From assembly GCF_013778505.1 (NCBI RefSeq), contig NZ_JAAOWU010000001.1, positions 372,001 through 436,000 on the forward strand: a stretch of 64,000 bases of DNA. The letters run 5' to 3'. The notes under the pieces were generated by a model. The model worked only from the letters and a program-made list of their open reading frames with translations, made no database searches and was not told where the DNA came from. Below, piece by piece: positions 26,254 through 35,643 of the stretch (position 1 is the first letter of the stretch; every line of letters starts with the position of its first letter). The position numbers were made by a program, and so were the translations under genes. Origin of the DNA: Pseudomonas sivasensis (lineage in GTDB: Bacteria > Pseudomonadota > Gammaproteobacteria > Pseudomonadales > Pseudomonadaceae).

Positions 26254-26463
26254 ATGGATAAAGCCGAAGCTGACCGTCATGACAAAATGCTTGAACTCGC
26301 TGAGTTGCTGGCAGAAGTGTTGCAAAAAGCCGTGCCGTCCCTGAGCGAGCAGCAGGTGGAAGAAGCCGGGATCTACATGGCTAAGAATCGCGATGTATTT
26401 GCCAAGGCGTTCAAGAGCCAACCGGATGCGTTGTCCGAGTTGCTCAACGCAGCGGCGGAATAA
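26254..26463 (+). CDS. Small conserved hypothetical protein
   Basis: A 69-residue acidic, helical protein (MDKAEADRHDKMLELAELLAEVL) without cysteines, membrane segments or known catalytic motif. Its base composition and codon use match the core genes to the right rather than the A+T-rich recombinases to the left, so it is the first core gene after the island. TAAGGTAAATC stands before the ATG. A strong terminator follows. I do not know its function. Confidence 0.7.
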   Translation: MDKAEADRHDKMLELAELLAEVLQKAVPSLSEQQVEEAGIYMAKNRDVFAKAFKSQPDALSELLNAAAE

Positions 26464-26477
26464 AGTCCGAATTGAAC

Positions 26478-26510
26478 AGGCCCTGAATCAATGATTCAGG
26501 GCCTTTTTAA
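26478..26510. terminator. Bidirectional terminator between convergent genes
   Basis: Perfect 13-base arms AGGCCCTGAATCA / TGATTCAGGGCCT are followed by TTTTTAA on the plus strand. The hairpin sits between the small protein gene and the dehydrogenase gene, whose 3' ends meet here. Confidence 0.9.
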
Positions 26511-26517
26511 TGCCTGA

Positions 26518-27543
26518 TCATCCGTAAAGCAGGCGCTCGGCGAGTTCATCAGCCACACGTGCTGGGGAGCGTTTTTCCGCCTGGGCGTGGGCGTAGATTT
26601 CGGTCAGGCGTTTGCCGATGTTGGACAGGTGCGCGGTGATGGTCGGCAGTTCGGCCCCGCTGTGCTTGAGGGCGACGTAGATCAAGCCGCCTGAGTTGAT
26701 CACGTAATCCGGGGCGTAGAGGATGCCGCGCCCTTCCAGTTGGTCGGCCACTTGCAGGTTGGTCAGTTGCGCGCTGGCGGACCCGGCCACGGCGGCGCAG
26801 CGCAGTTGCCCGACGCTGGTGCGGTTGAACACTGCCCCAAGGCCACAGGGTGCGAGGATGTCACAGGGCGTGCTGAGCAAGGCGTCGTTGGCGATGGGGT
26901 GCGCGCCCAGTTGTTCCATGGCCAGTTGCACTTTGCCGTGGTCGATGTCGCTGACCAGCAATTCAGCGCCGGCGGCGTGAAGTTGTTCAGCCAGTGCGTA
27001 ACCGACGTTGCCCAGGCCCTGGATTGCCACGCGCAGGCCTTCAAGGTTGTCGCTGCCCAAGCGGGCCATGGCTGTGGTGCGAATACCGGCGAACACGCCC
27101 ATGGCCGCATGGGGCGATGGATCGCCTGCGGCGGTGGTGCTGGTAACGAAGCGAGTGTGCTGGGCGATGCAATCCATGTCGGCCACCGAGGTGCCACTGT
27201 CGACAGCGGTGATGTAGCGGCCGTCGAGTTGTTCCACGCAACGCCCAAAGGCTTCAAACAGCGCCGCACGGTTTTCCACATGGGCGGGGCGCAGGATGAC
27301 CGCGGTGCCGCCACCCACCGGCAACCCGGCCAGGGCGGCCTTGTAGCTCATGCCCTGGGCCAGCCGCGCAGCATCGGCCACGGCGCTTTCGTCGTCGGGG
27401 TAGGCGATATAGCGACAGCCGCCCAAGGCAGGCCCCAGGCGGCTGTTGTGAATGGCGATGACCGCCTTGAGCCCCGTAACCGGGTCGACGCTCAGGTGCA
27501 GCGATTCAAGGCGGGTGCTGTGCATGAGAGCAAACATCGTCAA
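26518..27543 (-). CDS. Leu/Phe/Val dehydrogenase family protein with altered catalytic motif
   Basis: The protein has the full Glu/Leu/Phe/Val dehydrogenase layout over 341 residues: LGPALGGCRY, MSYKAALAGLPVGGG, DSGTSVADMD, the NAD-binding GLGNVGYALAEQL, and DILAPCGLGAVFN with APDYVINSGG. In active family members the glycine run is followed by the catalytic lysine (GGGK). Here the codon is ACC, giving GGGT, while the first substrate-binding lysine (SYK) is kept. Active enzymes deaminate branched or aromatic L-amino acids with NAD+. This copy may be inactive or changed in reaction. The start may be ATG 27543 or the ATG at 27537. Confidence 0.85.
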   Translation of the reverse strand: MTMFALMHSTRLESLHLSVDPVTGLKAVIAIHNSRLGPALGGCRYIAYPDDESAVADAARLAQGMSYKAALAGLPVGGGTAVILRPAHVENRAALFEAFGRCVEQLDGRYITAVDSGTSVADMDCIAQHTRFVTSTTAAGDPSPHAAMGVFAGIRTTAMARLGSDNLEGLRVAIQGLGNVGYALAEQLHAAGAELLVSDIDHGKVQLAMEQLGAHPIANDALLSTPCDILAPCGLGAVFNRTSVGQLRCAAVAGSASAQLTNLQVADQLEGRGILYAPDYVINSGGLIYVALKHSGAELPTITAHLSNIGKRLTEIYAHAQAEKRSPARVADELAERLLYG

Positions 27544-27722
27544 GCTCCCGAATCACTTCTGGTGTCGCCAAGTATAGGCTTGCGGTAGAAAACTGCCGAA
27601 GTGCACTGGAATAAGCCGCCCGGTTTTGCAGGGCTTGCGACATAAGCGCGCGGGAAATTTCTTAAGGCACTGGACGAATATTCCCAGCAAGGCTAAAACG
27701 AGGGCATCCGCCGGAGAAAGCA

Positions 27723-28526
27723 ATGAAGCCCCGCCAAGCCTTTTTCGCCTGCCTGCAACGTTCGCCGCCGGCGCTGTTCGAAGCGGCGTTATGGATCGCC
27801 GCCGAGCACGATCCTTTGGTGAAGCCGCTGGAGATCCTGCAGAACCTGACCTCACTGCAACAACAGATCAGCCTGAGCATGCCCATGTTGCCAGCGGATG
27901 AACTGGGTCAACCGCTGCTGCGGTGCATGAATGACCTGGGGTTCGCCCAGGATGACTTCACACCGCTGCGCCCCGCCGCCGCCCTGCTGGACAAGGTGCT
28001 ACAGCGCAAACGCGGGCAGCCCTTGGCCATGGGGTTGATTGCCATGGAGTTGGCACGACGCCTGGATATTCCGATGGTTGGCGTCAATTTCCCTGGGCAC
28101 TTCCTGCTGCGAGTGCCCGGTGCCGATCACCTGCTGGACCCGTGCGGCGGCCGACGCCTGTACCCCAACGATTGCCGAGAGCTGCTGCAACGCCAATATG
28201 GCCCCAACCTCACGTTGCAGGCCGACCACCTGCACACCGCCGATCCGCGTTCGATCCTGCAAAGGCTTTCGCGCAACCTGCGCCAATTGCATCTCTCCAA
28301 CGACAACCCGCTGGCCGCCCTGGTAGACGCCGAGCGCGTGCTGGAACTGGGCAGCGCCAACGCTGCCGACTACCTTGCGAGGGCCAGTCTGTATCAACGC
28401 CTGGACTGCCCCAACGCCGAGCGCTTTGACTTGGAACACGCCCTGATGCTCAGCGAAGACCCGATCCAACGCCTGCGCCTGACCGAGCGCCTGGGGCACC
28501 TGCCGCCCAACTCAGTGGTGCATTGA
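27723..28526 (+). CDS. SirB1 family protein (transglutaminase-like fold with TPR tail)
   Basis: A 267-residue protein. The N-terminal region is helical. LDKVLQRKRGQPLAMGLIAMELARRL and MVGVNFPGHFLLR are the SirB1 core; a His lies in GHFLLR and an Asp in LDPCGGR. The catalytic cysteine common to true transglutaminases is not obvious. The C-terminal 90 residues resemble two tetratricopeptide-like repeats (DAERVLELGSANAADYLARA). GGAG lies 6 bases before the ATG. It is divergent from the dehydrogenase. The role of SirB1 proteins is still unclear. Confidence 0.8.
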   Translation: MKPRQAFFACLQRSPPALFEAALWIAAEHDPLVKPLEILQNLTSLQQQISLSMPMLPADELGQPLLRCMNDLGFAQDDFTPLRPAAALLDKVLQRKRGQPLAMGLIAMELARRLDIPMVGVNFPGHFLLRVPGADHLLDPCGGRRLYPNDCRELLQRQYGPNLTLQADHLHTADPRSILQRLSRNLRQLHLSNDNPLAALVDAERVLELGSANAADYLARASLYQRLDCPNAERFDLEHALMLSEDPIQRLRLTERLGHLPPNSVVH

Positions 28527-28550
28527 ATAGCGTGACCATCGGGAGAATCC

Positions 28551-29921
28551 TCAGTGATTCGCCGGCGCTTTCAGAATATCGCCAGGCAGGGGGCTTACAG
28601 GCGCATCGCGCCCTGGCGAACGCACCTGAATAATCAACAATGCCGCCATCACAGCCGGAATCGCGCAAAAGAAGAAAATCTGCTGCACCGGAATATGCAT
28701 CGCCAGCAACATGCTGCCAAACAGCGGCCCCAGGATCGAGCCGAAACGCCCCACGCCCAACGCCCAGCCCGTACCGGTGGCGCGCACGTGTGCGGGGTAG
28801 AAATTGCTAGCGAAGGCATTGAGGGTCAGTTGCCCACCGATGATGCAGAACCCGGCCGCAAACACGCAGGCCACCAGGTAGCGCGGGTTGTCGTGGTTCA
28901 GCCCCAGCAGAATGGTACACACCGCCGCTGCCGCCAATACGCCAGACAGCAGGCGCACCTTGCTTTTGAGCCGGTCGGCAAACCAGGCCATGCCGATAGC
29001 GCCCAAGGTGCCGGCGAACAGAAACATCGACGTCACCAGATTGGCTTCCTTCAACGCCAGGCCGCTCTCCAACAGCAGCGACGGTAACCAACTGATCATG
29101 AAATACAGCAGGATCAGGCTGACAAAAAAGGTCGACCAAATCAGCACGGTCGGACGCGCATAGCCGTTGCGAAACAGCTCCACCACCGTCAGTTTGCTTC
29201 CCTGTTCTTGCAGGTTTTCTGCCGCGCTCGCCAGCGGCGGCTGCCAGTCGGGCAGCATACGCCCGGTCACTTTGCGCAATCGCACGTACGGTGGAGCATC
29301 CCGCAGCAAGCGCGGCAAGGACTCAGGCAACAGCCACACCAGAAACGGAAACAGCAGCAACGGTGTGACGCCACCGGCCAGGAACACCGCCTGCCAGCCG
29401 AAGTTGTCGATAAACCCCGCCGCCACGAACCCACCGGCCGCACCGCCGAACGAGAAACCGCACGCCGCCAAGGTCACCATCAAGGTGCGCAGGCGCGGCG
29501 GGGAATACTCCGACATCAACGCCATGGCGCTGGGCATCGCACCGCCCATGCCGATACCGCAGATAAACCGCGCAGCCATGAGGGAGGTCAGTGAGTTGGC
29601 GAACACCATCAGCAGGGTCAGGCAGGCATAGATCAACACGCAGCCCAGCAGGATGCGCCGCACGCCAAATCGGTCAGCCAGAGGCGTTACCAGCAGCGAG
29701 CCCAATGTGAGCCCCAACAGGTTGGCGCTGAACACGGGGCCGAACGCGGCTTTTTCCAATCCCCAATCCGACGCCAGGGCCGGCACCACGTAACCTAGCA
29801 CCTGGGCATCGTAGCCATCGGTGACCAGTAGCAGAGCCAGCAACAGGAGGATCAACCACTGATAGCGCGACACCGGACGGGCGTCGAGTGCCGCGCGAAA
29901 GCTGGCAATCTGATTGTGCAT
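28551..29921 (-). CDS. MFS transporter of the aromatic acid:H+ symporter (PcaK-like) type
   Basis: About 12 membrane helices over 456 residues. The family motif after helix 2 reads SLLVTPLADRFGVRR, the DGYDAQVLGYV segment in helix 1 is the D-G-x-D signature of PcaK/BenK-like aromatic-acid carriers, and a second copy lies at GMAWFADRLKSKVRLL. The frame is open for 29 codons upstream, but those residues are not membrane-like, and ATG 29921 fits the family start (MHNQIASFRAALD). It stands next to the maiA-fahA-hmgA genes, so uptake of an aromatic acid feeding homogentisate is likely; the substrate is not proven. Confidence 0.85.
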   Translation of the reverse strand: MHNQIASFRAALDARPVSRYQWLILLLLALLLVTDGYDAQVLGYVVPALASDWGLEKAAFGPVFSANLLGLTLGSLLVTPLADRFGVRRILLGCVLIYACLTLLMVFANSLTSLMAARFICGIGMGGAMPSAMALMSEYSPPRLRTLMVTLAACGFSFGGAAGGFVAAGFIDNFGWQAVFLAGGVTPLLLFPFLVWLLPESLPRLLRDAPPYVRLRKVTGRMLPDWQPPLASAAENLQEQGSKLTVVELFRNGYARPTVLIWSTFFVSLILLYFMISWLPSLLLESGLALKEANLVTSMFLFAGTLGAIGMAWFADRLKSKVRLLSGVLAAAAVCTILLGLNHDNPRYLVACVFAAGFCIIGGQLTLNAFASNFYPAHVRATGTGWALGVGRFGSILGPLFGSMLLAMHIPVQQIFFFCAIPAVMAALLIIQVRSPGRDAPVSPLPGDILKAPANH

Positions 29922-29960
29922 CGCAAGGTACCTGTTTATTTTTATTTGAAGTGACACAAA

Positions 29961-29999
29961 TCCAATGTGGAAGGGGGCTTGCTCCCTCTCACATTGGGT
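29961..29999. repeat. Single REP element
   Basis: CCAATGTGGAAGGGGGCTTG and CTCCCTCTCACATTGG form an imperfect hairpin of the GTGGGAGGGGGCTTG class. It lies between the MFS gene and maiA. Confidence 0.7.
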
Positions 30000-30017
30000 T
30001 CTGTGCAAACCTGAACA

Positions 30018-30653
30018 TCACGGGGTATCAGGTTGATTCGCGGGATGGGCCTGAATAAACGCCGGATGCTGCGCCGCCAACCCGGCCACCCGCCCAATGC
30101 GCGGATAAGCCGCCAACGGCACCTTGAAGCGCTCCGCCGCATAGAGCTGGGGAATCAGAAACGCATCCGCCATCCCAGGCTGTTCGCCAAAGCAAAACCC
30201 GGTATCGCCAATCAACTGTTCCACCGCGCCCAGCCCCTGGCTGATCCAGTGGCCGATCCACTCCAACACCTTGGCCTCATCGTGCCCCCATTGGCGCAGT
30301 AGGTTCTGGGTGCTGGAGTTGTGCAGCGGGTGGATATCACAGCCGATGATCGACGCCACCGCGCGCTCGTGTGCGCGGGTGGCCAGGTCTTTGGAGAGCA
30401 GCGGCGCCTGTGGATAACGTTCGTCCAGGTACTCGATGATCGCCGGCGACTGAATCAACAGCTCGCCGTCATCGGTGCGCAAGGCCGGCACACGGCCTTG
30501 CGGGTTGATAGCCAGGTACTCCGGCTGACGATTGGCACCGCCTGCCGGGGCCAACAGGTTCACCGGTATCGCCGTGAAATCCAGGCCCTTGAGGGCCAAA
30601 GCGATACGCACCCGGTACGACGAAGTGGAACGATAGTAGGTATAGAGTTCCAT
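30018..30653 (-). CDS. maiA: Maleylacetoacetate isomerase
   Basis: A 211-residue glutathione-transferase-fold protein. The zeta-class active-site STSSYRVRIALALKG is near residues 9-23, and the NPQGRVPALRTDDGELLIQSPAIIEYLDE segment contains the glutathione-binding part. The C-terminal helical domain has QLYAAERFKVPL. It converts maleylacetoacetate to fumarylacetoacetate in tyrosine/homogentisate breakdown. ATG 30653 follows GAGGGCAGGGTG. It is third in the hmgA-fahA-maiA operon, 12 bases after fahA. Confidence 0.93.
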   Translation of the reverse strand: MELYTYYRSTSSYRVRIALALKGLDFTAIPVNLLAPAGGANRQPEYLAINPQGRVPALRTDDGELLIQSPAIIEYLDERYPQAPLLSKDLATRAHERAVASIIGCDIHPLHNSSTQNLLRQWGHDEAKVLEWIGHWISQGLGAVEQLIGDTGFCFGEQPGMADAFLIPQLYAAERFKVPLAAYPRIGRVAGLAAQHPAFIQAHPANQPDTP

Positions 30654-30665
30654 CACCCTGCCCTC

Positions 30666-31952
30666 TTAACGTGCGGCGACCACAGTGCCACGGCATTCGC
30701 CGAAGCCGATGGAGGCGAACCCTTCGCGGGTGCAACGGGCACGCAGGATGACTTCATCACCATCCTCCAGGAACCTGCGCACTTCGCCCGACGGCAATTC
30801 GATGACCTTCTTGCCGCCTTCGGTCATCTCCAGGAGGCTGCCGAACTGCCCGGCCTCAGGGCCGGACAAAGTGCCGGAACCGAACAGATCACCCGCCTGC
30901 AACTGACAGCCGTTGACGCTGTGGTGTGCCACCAACTGCGCGACGGTCCAGTACATATGCAGGCTGTTGCTCAGGGCCAGGCGATGGGCCGGCAATTTCT
31001 GTTCGCGCATGGCAGCGGTGGTCAGCAGCACTTCCAGTTCGATATCCAGCGCACCGGCGGCCTGATCACGTTTATCCAGCAAGTACGGCAGTGGTTGAGG
31101 GTCGCCCTCGGGACGAGCGGGTTGCGCCTTGCGGAACGGCTCCAGCGCTTCGGCCGTGACGACCCAGGGCGAAATCGTGGTGATGAAGCTTTTCGACAGG
31201 AACGGCCCCAGCGGCTGGTATTCCCAGGCCTGAATGTCCCGCGCGGACCAGTCGTTGAGCAGGCAGAAGCCGGCGATGTGCTCGGCGGCATCGCCGATGG
31301 CAATCGAGTCGCCCATGGCGTTGCCCTGGCCGATCCAGATGCCCAGCTCCAGCTCGTAGTCCAACCGTGCACAAGGGCCGAAGGTCGGCTCGGTCTGGCC
31401 AGCGGGCAGGGTCTGGCCCTTGGGACGGCGCACATCGGCGCCGGAAGCGCGAATGGTCGAAGCGCGGCCGTGATAACCGATCGGCACGTACTTGTAGTTG
31501 GGCAGCAAAGGGTTGTCGGGGCGGAACAGCTTGCCGACGTTCTGCGCGTGCTCGATGCCTACATAAAAGTCGGTGTAGTCGTTGATCCGGGCCGGCACAT
31601 GCATCTGGCAATCGGCGGCACGGTGCAGCACCTGCGCCTCACGCGCTTGCAGCGGGCTGCCTTCACCGAGCAACTCCAACAGGCGTTCCCGCAGGGCAAC
31701 ACGCGGGCCACGGCCCAGTTCGAAAAACGCGTTCAACTGCCCGCCCGCTGTCGCTTCAACCGCTCGGCGTGCTTCACCTTCAAATGCATCCAAAGCGGCC
31801 TGCAGGTCGAAAATATAGTTGCCAATCGCCACGCCACTGCGGGGGGCCGAACCGTTGATGCTGAACACGCCCAGTGGCAGGTTCTGCAGTGGAAAGTCGC
31901 GGTGACCGTTGGCGCAGGCCACCCAGCTGCGGGTAGAAGTGGGCTGAGTCAT
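30666..31952 (-). CDS. fahA: Fumarylacetoacetase
   Basis: A 428-residue protein of the FAH family. An N-terminal SH3-like part (residues 1-115) precedes the catalytic beta-roll. Metal and substrate residues lie in YTDFYVGIEHAQN (Asp/His), LDYELELGIWIG (the two Glu), and LNDWSARDIQAWEYQPLGPF (Asp), with SGTLSGPEAGQFGSLLE near the end. It hydrolyses fumarylacetoacetate to fumarate and acetoacetate. GGAG lies before the ATG, and only three bases separate it from the hmgA stop. Confidence 0.95.
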   Translation of the reverse strand: MTQPTSTRSWVACANGHRDFPLQNLPLGVFSINGSAPRSGVAIGNYIFDLQAALDAFEGEARRAVEATAGGQLNAFFELGRGPRVALRERLLELLGEGSPLQAREAQVLHRAADCQMHVPARINDYTDFYVGIEHAQNVGKLFRPDNPLLPNYKYVPIGYHGRASTIRASGADVRRPKGQTLPAGQTEPTFGPCARLDYELELGIWIGQGNAMGDSIAIGDAAEHIAGFCLLNDWSARDIQAWEYQPLGPFLSKSFITTISPWVVTAEALEPFRKAQPARPEGDPQPLPYLLDKRDQAAGALDIELEVLLTTAAMREQKLPAHRLALSNSLHMYWTVAQLVAHHSVNGCQLQAGDLFGSGTLSGPEAGQFGSLLEMTEGGKKVIELPSGEVRRFLEDGDEVILRARCTREGFASIGFGECRGTVVAAR

Positions 31953-31955
31953 GGG

Positions 31956-33239
31956 TTATCTCCGGTTCGGGTTGAAGGTGTTGGGCAGCGAGGCCCAGCA
32001 CGCGTCGTAAGCAGGTTGTAGTTGCGGGCAGTCCAGGGCGAACTGAGTGGGACGCAGCACTTGGCTGGTCTCGAACATGAAGGCCATGGTGTTATCGATC
32101 TTGTGCGGCGCCAACTCGACGTTGATGGCCTTGGTGCAGGTCTCGCCGTCCGGACCGTGAGCGCTCATGCAACTGTGCAGTGACGCCCCGCCCGGCAGGA
32201 AGCCTTCGGCCTTGGCGTCGTAGGCGCCCTGGATCAGGCCCATGTATTCGTTCATCAGGTTGCGGTGGAACCACGGCGGACGGAAGGTGTTTTCGGCCAC
32301 CATCCAGCGTGGCGGGAAGATCACGAAGTCGAGGTTGGCCAGGCCGTGCACGCTGGTAGGCGAGGTCAACACGGTAAAGATCGACGGGTCCGGGTGATCG
32401 AAACTCACGGTGCCGATGGTATTAAAGCGGCGCAGGTCGTATTTGTACGGCACGTTGTTGCCGTGCCAGGCGACCACGTTCAGCGGTGAATGGTTGAGTT
32501 CACAGGCCCAGAGTTCACCGAGGAATTTCTGAACCAGGGTTGTAGGCTGCTTCAGGTCTTCGTAGTGGGCAACCGGAGTGAGGAAGTCGCGTGGGTTGGC
32601 CAGACCGTTGCTGCCAATTGGGCCAAGGTCCGGCAGACGCAGCGGCGCGCCGTGGTTTTCCGCCACATAACCGCGTGCGTGCGCATCCAGCAGTTCGACG
32701 CGGAATTTAAGACCGCGCGGCAACACCACGATTTCCAGCGGCTCAACATCCAGCACACCGAGTTCGGTGGCGACACGCAAGCGGCCCTGCTCGGGGACGA
32801 TCAACAGTTCGCCATCAGCATTGAAGAACACGCGTTCCATCGAGCGATTGGCACGGTAGGTGTAGATGCTGATGCCTGAAGGCTTTTCTGACCCGGAGTT
32901 AGCCACCATCCCAACAAGGCCGTCGATGAAGTCCGTCGACTCACTCGGAATATCCAGCGGGTTCCAGCGCAGACGATTGGGCGTGACCGCGCCCAATGGG
33001 CCACCGGCCAGTTGCCGTTCCAATTTGACGAACGCCGGGTGATTGGCCGACGGCTGGATGCGGTACAGCCAAGTGCGGCGGGCTTCGCTGCGCACCATGG
33101 TGAAGGCAGTGCCGGAGAACAGTTCGGTATACAGCCCGTAGGGCGCTTTTTGCGGGGCGTTCTGGCCGACCGGCAATGCGCCGGGAAGTGCTTCGCTGGC
33201 GAATTCATTGCCGAAGCCCGAAAGGTATTCGAGGTTCAT
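31956..33239 (-). CDS. hmgA: Homogentisate 1,2-dioxygenase
   Basis: A 427-residue protein, usual length for the bacterial enzyme. Family marks are the start [42 protein letters not shown], and the iron-binding area [20 protein letters not shown] with [14 protein letters not shown]. It opens the ring of homogentisate using Fe(II) and O2, giving maleylacetoacetate. AGAGGATGC stands before the ATG. It is the first gene of the operon, divergent from the IclR gene at 33360. Palindromes in the gap are the likely control site. Confidence 0.96.
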   Translation of the reverse strand: MNLEYLSGFGNEFASEALPGALPVGQNAPQKAPYGLYTELFSGTAFTMVRSEARRTWLYRIQPSANHPAFVKLERQLAGGPLGAVTPNRLRWNPLDIPSESTDFIDGLVGMVANSGSEKPSGISIYTYRANRSMERVFFNADGELLIVPEQGRLRVATELGVLDVEPLEIVVLPRGLKFRVELLDAHARGYVAENHGAPLRLPDLGPIGSNGLANPRDFLTPVAHYEDLKQPTTLVQKFLGELWACELNHSPLNVVAWHGNNVPYKYDLRRFNTIGTVSFDHPDPSIFTVLTSPTSVHGLANLDFVIFPPRWMVAENTFRPPWFHRNLMNEYMGLIQGAYDAKAEGFLPGGASLHSCMSAHGPDGETCTKAINVELAPHKIDNTMAFMFETSQVLRPTQFALDCPQLQPAYDACWASLPNTFNPNRR

Positions 33240-33270
33240 GGAGCATCCTCTGTACGGAAGTTGTTTTTAT

Positions 33271-33295
33271 CGTAATCGAGTTACGCATAACGTAA
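33271..33295. promoter_or_regulatory. Nested palindromes between hmgA and hmgR (candidate HmgR operator)
   Basis: CGTAA-TCGAG-TTACG (33271-33285) and TTACG-CATAA-CGTAA (33281-33295) share the middle TTACG, giving two overlapping 15-base palindromes of half-site CGTAA. IclR-type HmgR of P. putida represses hmg genes by binding a palindrome at this place, so these are the likely operators for both directions. Confidence 0.65.
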
Positions 33296-33359
33296 TTTGA
33301 TCACTATCGACCGTCAAGCTATAAAGACGCCCATTCATCTCTCGGATCCTCGCCCTTCC

Positions 33360-34139
33360 ATGGAAAAGCCTCGCGACACCGGTAAACAAAAAGTCCGCTC
33401 GGCCGAAGTGGGCACCGATATCCTCAAGGCCCTGGCCGAGTTGTCGCCCGCCACGTCGCTGTCGCGCCTGGCCGAACATGTGCAAATGCCGGCAAGCAAA
33501 GTTCACCGCTACCTGCAGGCGTTGATCGCGTCGGGTTTTGCCGAACAGAACACCGCCACTAACCACTATGGCCTGGGCCGCGAAGCGCTGCGGGTGGGCT
33601 TGGCGGCGCTGGGCAGCATGGACGTGCTGAAAGTCGGCGCGATGCCCCTGGCCGAGTTGCGCGACGACTTGAATGAAACCTGCTTTTTAGCGGTGTGGGG
33701 CAACCAGGGCGCGACCGTGGTGCACATCGAACCGGCGGTGCGTGCGGTTACGGTGGTGACGCAGTTGGGCTCGGTATTGCCGCTGCTCAGTTCGTCCACC
33801 GGACTGGTGTTCAGCGCGTTCCTGCCAACGCGGGAAACCGTGGAATTGCGCGAGCGTGAGATCCAGGCCGGTATCGCCCATGCCCTGGCGGACGACCAAA
33901 CCTACGCCACCACCTGCGAGCAGATCCGCAGCCGTGGCCTGCACTTTGTGCATGGCCTGCTGATGCCGGGGGTGGACGCGCTGTCAGCGCCGGTGTTCAA
34001 CGCGGTCGGGAACGTGGCGGCGGTGATGACCGTGGTCGGCCCCACCTCGCTGTTCCACGCCGACGAAAATGGCCCGGCGGCGCAGCGTCTGCTGGCGGCG
34101 ACCCAGGCCGTGAGTTGGCGGATGGGCTATCAACCCTGA
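33360..34139 (+). CDS. hmgR: IclR family regulator, probable repressor of the hmg genes
   Basis: A 259-residue IclR protein. The winged helix-turn-helix (residues 15-75) has TSLSRLAEHVQMPASKVHRYLQAL without the final motif broken; the ligand domain has TCFLAVWGNQGATVVHIEP and SSSTGLVFSAFLP. The open frame extends to 33297, but that longer start would run through the operator region, so ATG 33360 (MEKPRDTG) is preferred; no clear ribosome site decides it. Its position next to hmgA points to control by homogentisate. Confidence 0.87.
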   Translation: MEKPRDTGKQKVRSAEVGTDILKALAELSPATSLSRLAEHVQMPASKVHRYLQALIASGFAEQNTATNHYGLGREALRVGLAALGSMDVLKVGAMPLAELRDDLNETCFLAVWGNQGATVVHIEPAVRAVTVVTQLGSVLPLLSSSTGLVFSAFLPTRETVELREREIQAGIAHALADDQTYATTCEQIRSRGLHFVHGLLMPGVDALSAPVFNAVGNVAAVMTVVGPTSLFHADENGPAAQRLLAATQAVSWRMGYQP

Positions 34140-34140
34140 G

Positions 34141-35586
34141 CTAGTCGTGCCATTGGGTCAGGGCCTGCACGACACGGTTCTCCAACGCGCGAATGGGCGC
34201 GGCGTCACTCACGTAGTTATTGCTGATCATCGAGAACACTAGGCGCCGCCCCTCGGCATCGGTGATATAGCCGCTCAACGATGACACGCCGGCCATGGAG
34301 CCGGTCTTGGCGTGCAGGTTGTTTTCAGCTGCGGTGCCGCGCAAGCGATAGCGCAGGCTGCCGCCGGTCATACGGTCGGCGTTGCCGGCAATCGGCAAGG
34401 CGTTGTACCAGGCCTCGAACCACGGTTGTTTCGCGGTCGCGAGCAGCAGGTCCGTGAGGTTCTGCGACGACACCAGGTTACGCCGCGACAAGCCCGAGCC
34501 GTCCACCTGGACCAGCGTCGACGGGTGCATTCCCTGGCGTTTCATAAACGCCGCTACCGCTGCCACACCCGCCTGCGCTGTGCCCGCGTTGGCGGTCTTG
34601 CGCCCCATGGCTTTGAGCAACGCCTCGGACATGTTGTTGTTCGAGAGTTTGAGTAGTGGCGTGATCAGTGCCTGCAACGGTGCCGACTGATGCTCCGCCA
34701 GCACCCTGGCCGTCGCCGGGCTTGCACCGCCAATCACCCTGCGCCCCATCACCTGGATGCCCTGCTGCGCCAATGCCTGCTCGAACAGATTGGCTACCAG
34801 TTGCGTCGGCTCCCACACACTGACCCACTGCCGGCTTTGTTTGCCCGGCGCCAGCGCGCCAGTGAGTTGCAGCACGTTGGTGCCGTGCTGACGAGTGATG
34901 CCATAGCTGTTGCCGGGGCCGCTGATGGCGCGGTTACTGAGTTGTACGTAATCAGTAGGCGGGCTTATAGAAACATTCACCGGCTGGCCGGAAATGACCG
35001 ACGCCTTGGCCGTGACGATCAAGGTGCCCGCGTCAAAATCCGTATTGGGCGATACCGTCAGCGCGGAAATCTGCGCACCGTAGTAGGTGCTTTCGTCATC
35101 CTGGGCCCAATCAACGCCCAAGCGCTCGGCGTCGAACCAGGTGTCGTCGAACACCAAGTCACCCTGCACCTGGCGCACGCCCTGGCTCGCCAGTTGGGCG
35201 GCCAATGCCTGGTAGTCGGAAAACTGTGTGGTCGGGTCGCCAAGGCCACGCAGGTAGAGGTTACCGGTCAGGCGCTCGCCTTGTTGCGGGCCGTCGCTCA
35301 ACAGTTGCGTGGAGAACCGATACTGGGGCCCCAGCACATCCATTGCCGCCGCCGTGGTCAGCAATTTGAGGTTGGACGCGGGAACCAGGCGTGTGCGCGG
35401 GTTGTGCTGATACAGGGTGCTGCCACTGCGGGCGTCGCGCACCATGACGGAAACCGTGGCGCCGTTGAGGACAGGATCGGCCAGCAGGTGATCCAGTGTT
35501 GAAGGCGTGGACGGCGGCGAAACACTCGCACAGCCGCCCAGTAAAACGCTCAGGCACAGCAGGTGTAGCCATCTTCCAAAGTGCAT
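34141..35586 (-). CDS. dacB: D-alanyl-D-alanine carboxypeptidase/endopeptidase (PBP4 type)
   Basis: A 481-residue penicillin-binding protein of the S13 family with all three active-site boxes: S-x-x-K in PASNLKLLT, S-x-N in LSNNNMSEALLK, and K-T-G in HAKTGSMAG. The DacB insert domain lies between the first two. The N-terminus MHFGRWLHLLCLSVLLGGCAS looks like a lipoprotein signal, which supports ATG 35586 over the earlier ATG 35610 and TTG 35622. It trims or cleaves peptidoglycan peptide links in the periplasm. The 3' end is one base from the hmgR stop (convergent). Confidence 0.92.
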   Translation of the reverse strand: MHFGRWLHLLCLSVLLGGCASVSPPSTPSTLDHLLADPVLNGATVSVMVRDARSGSTLYQHNPRTRLVPASNLKLLTTAAAMDVLGPQYRFSTQLLSDGPQQGERLTGNLYLRGLGDPTTQFSDYQALAAQLASQGVRQVQGDLVFDDTWFDAERLGVDWAQDDESTYYGAQISALTVSPNTDFDAGTLIVTAKASVISGQPVNVSISPPTDYVQLSNRAISGPGNSYGITRQHGTNVLQLTGALAPGKQSRQWVSVWEPTQLVANLFEQALAQQGIQVMGRRVIGGASPATARVLAEHQSAPLQALITPLLKLSNNNMSEALLKAMGRKTANAGTAQAGVAAVAAFMKRQGMHPSTLVQVDGSGLSRRNLVSSQNLTDLLLATAKQPWFEAWYNALPIAGNADRMTGGSLRYRLRGTAAENNLHAKTGSMAGVSSLSGYITDAEGRRLVFSMISNNYVSDAAPIRALENRVVQALTQWHD

Positions 35587-35643
35587 CAGTACCGTGTTCC
35601 GCAAAGCCATTAATGGCCGCAACGCTAACAGCTCCGTACCTTT

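Noticed and set aside
30321..32021. A 566-codon plus-strand open frame opposite maiA and fahA
   Set aside because: Composition (His, Gln, Arg rich) and lack of motifs mark it as the shadow of the fahA codon pattern.
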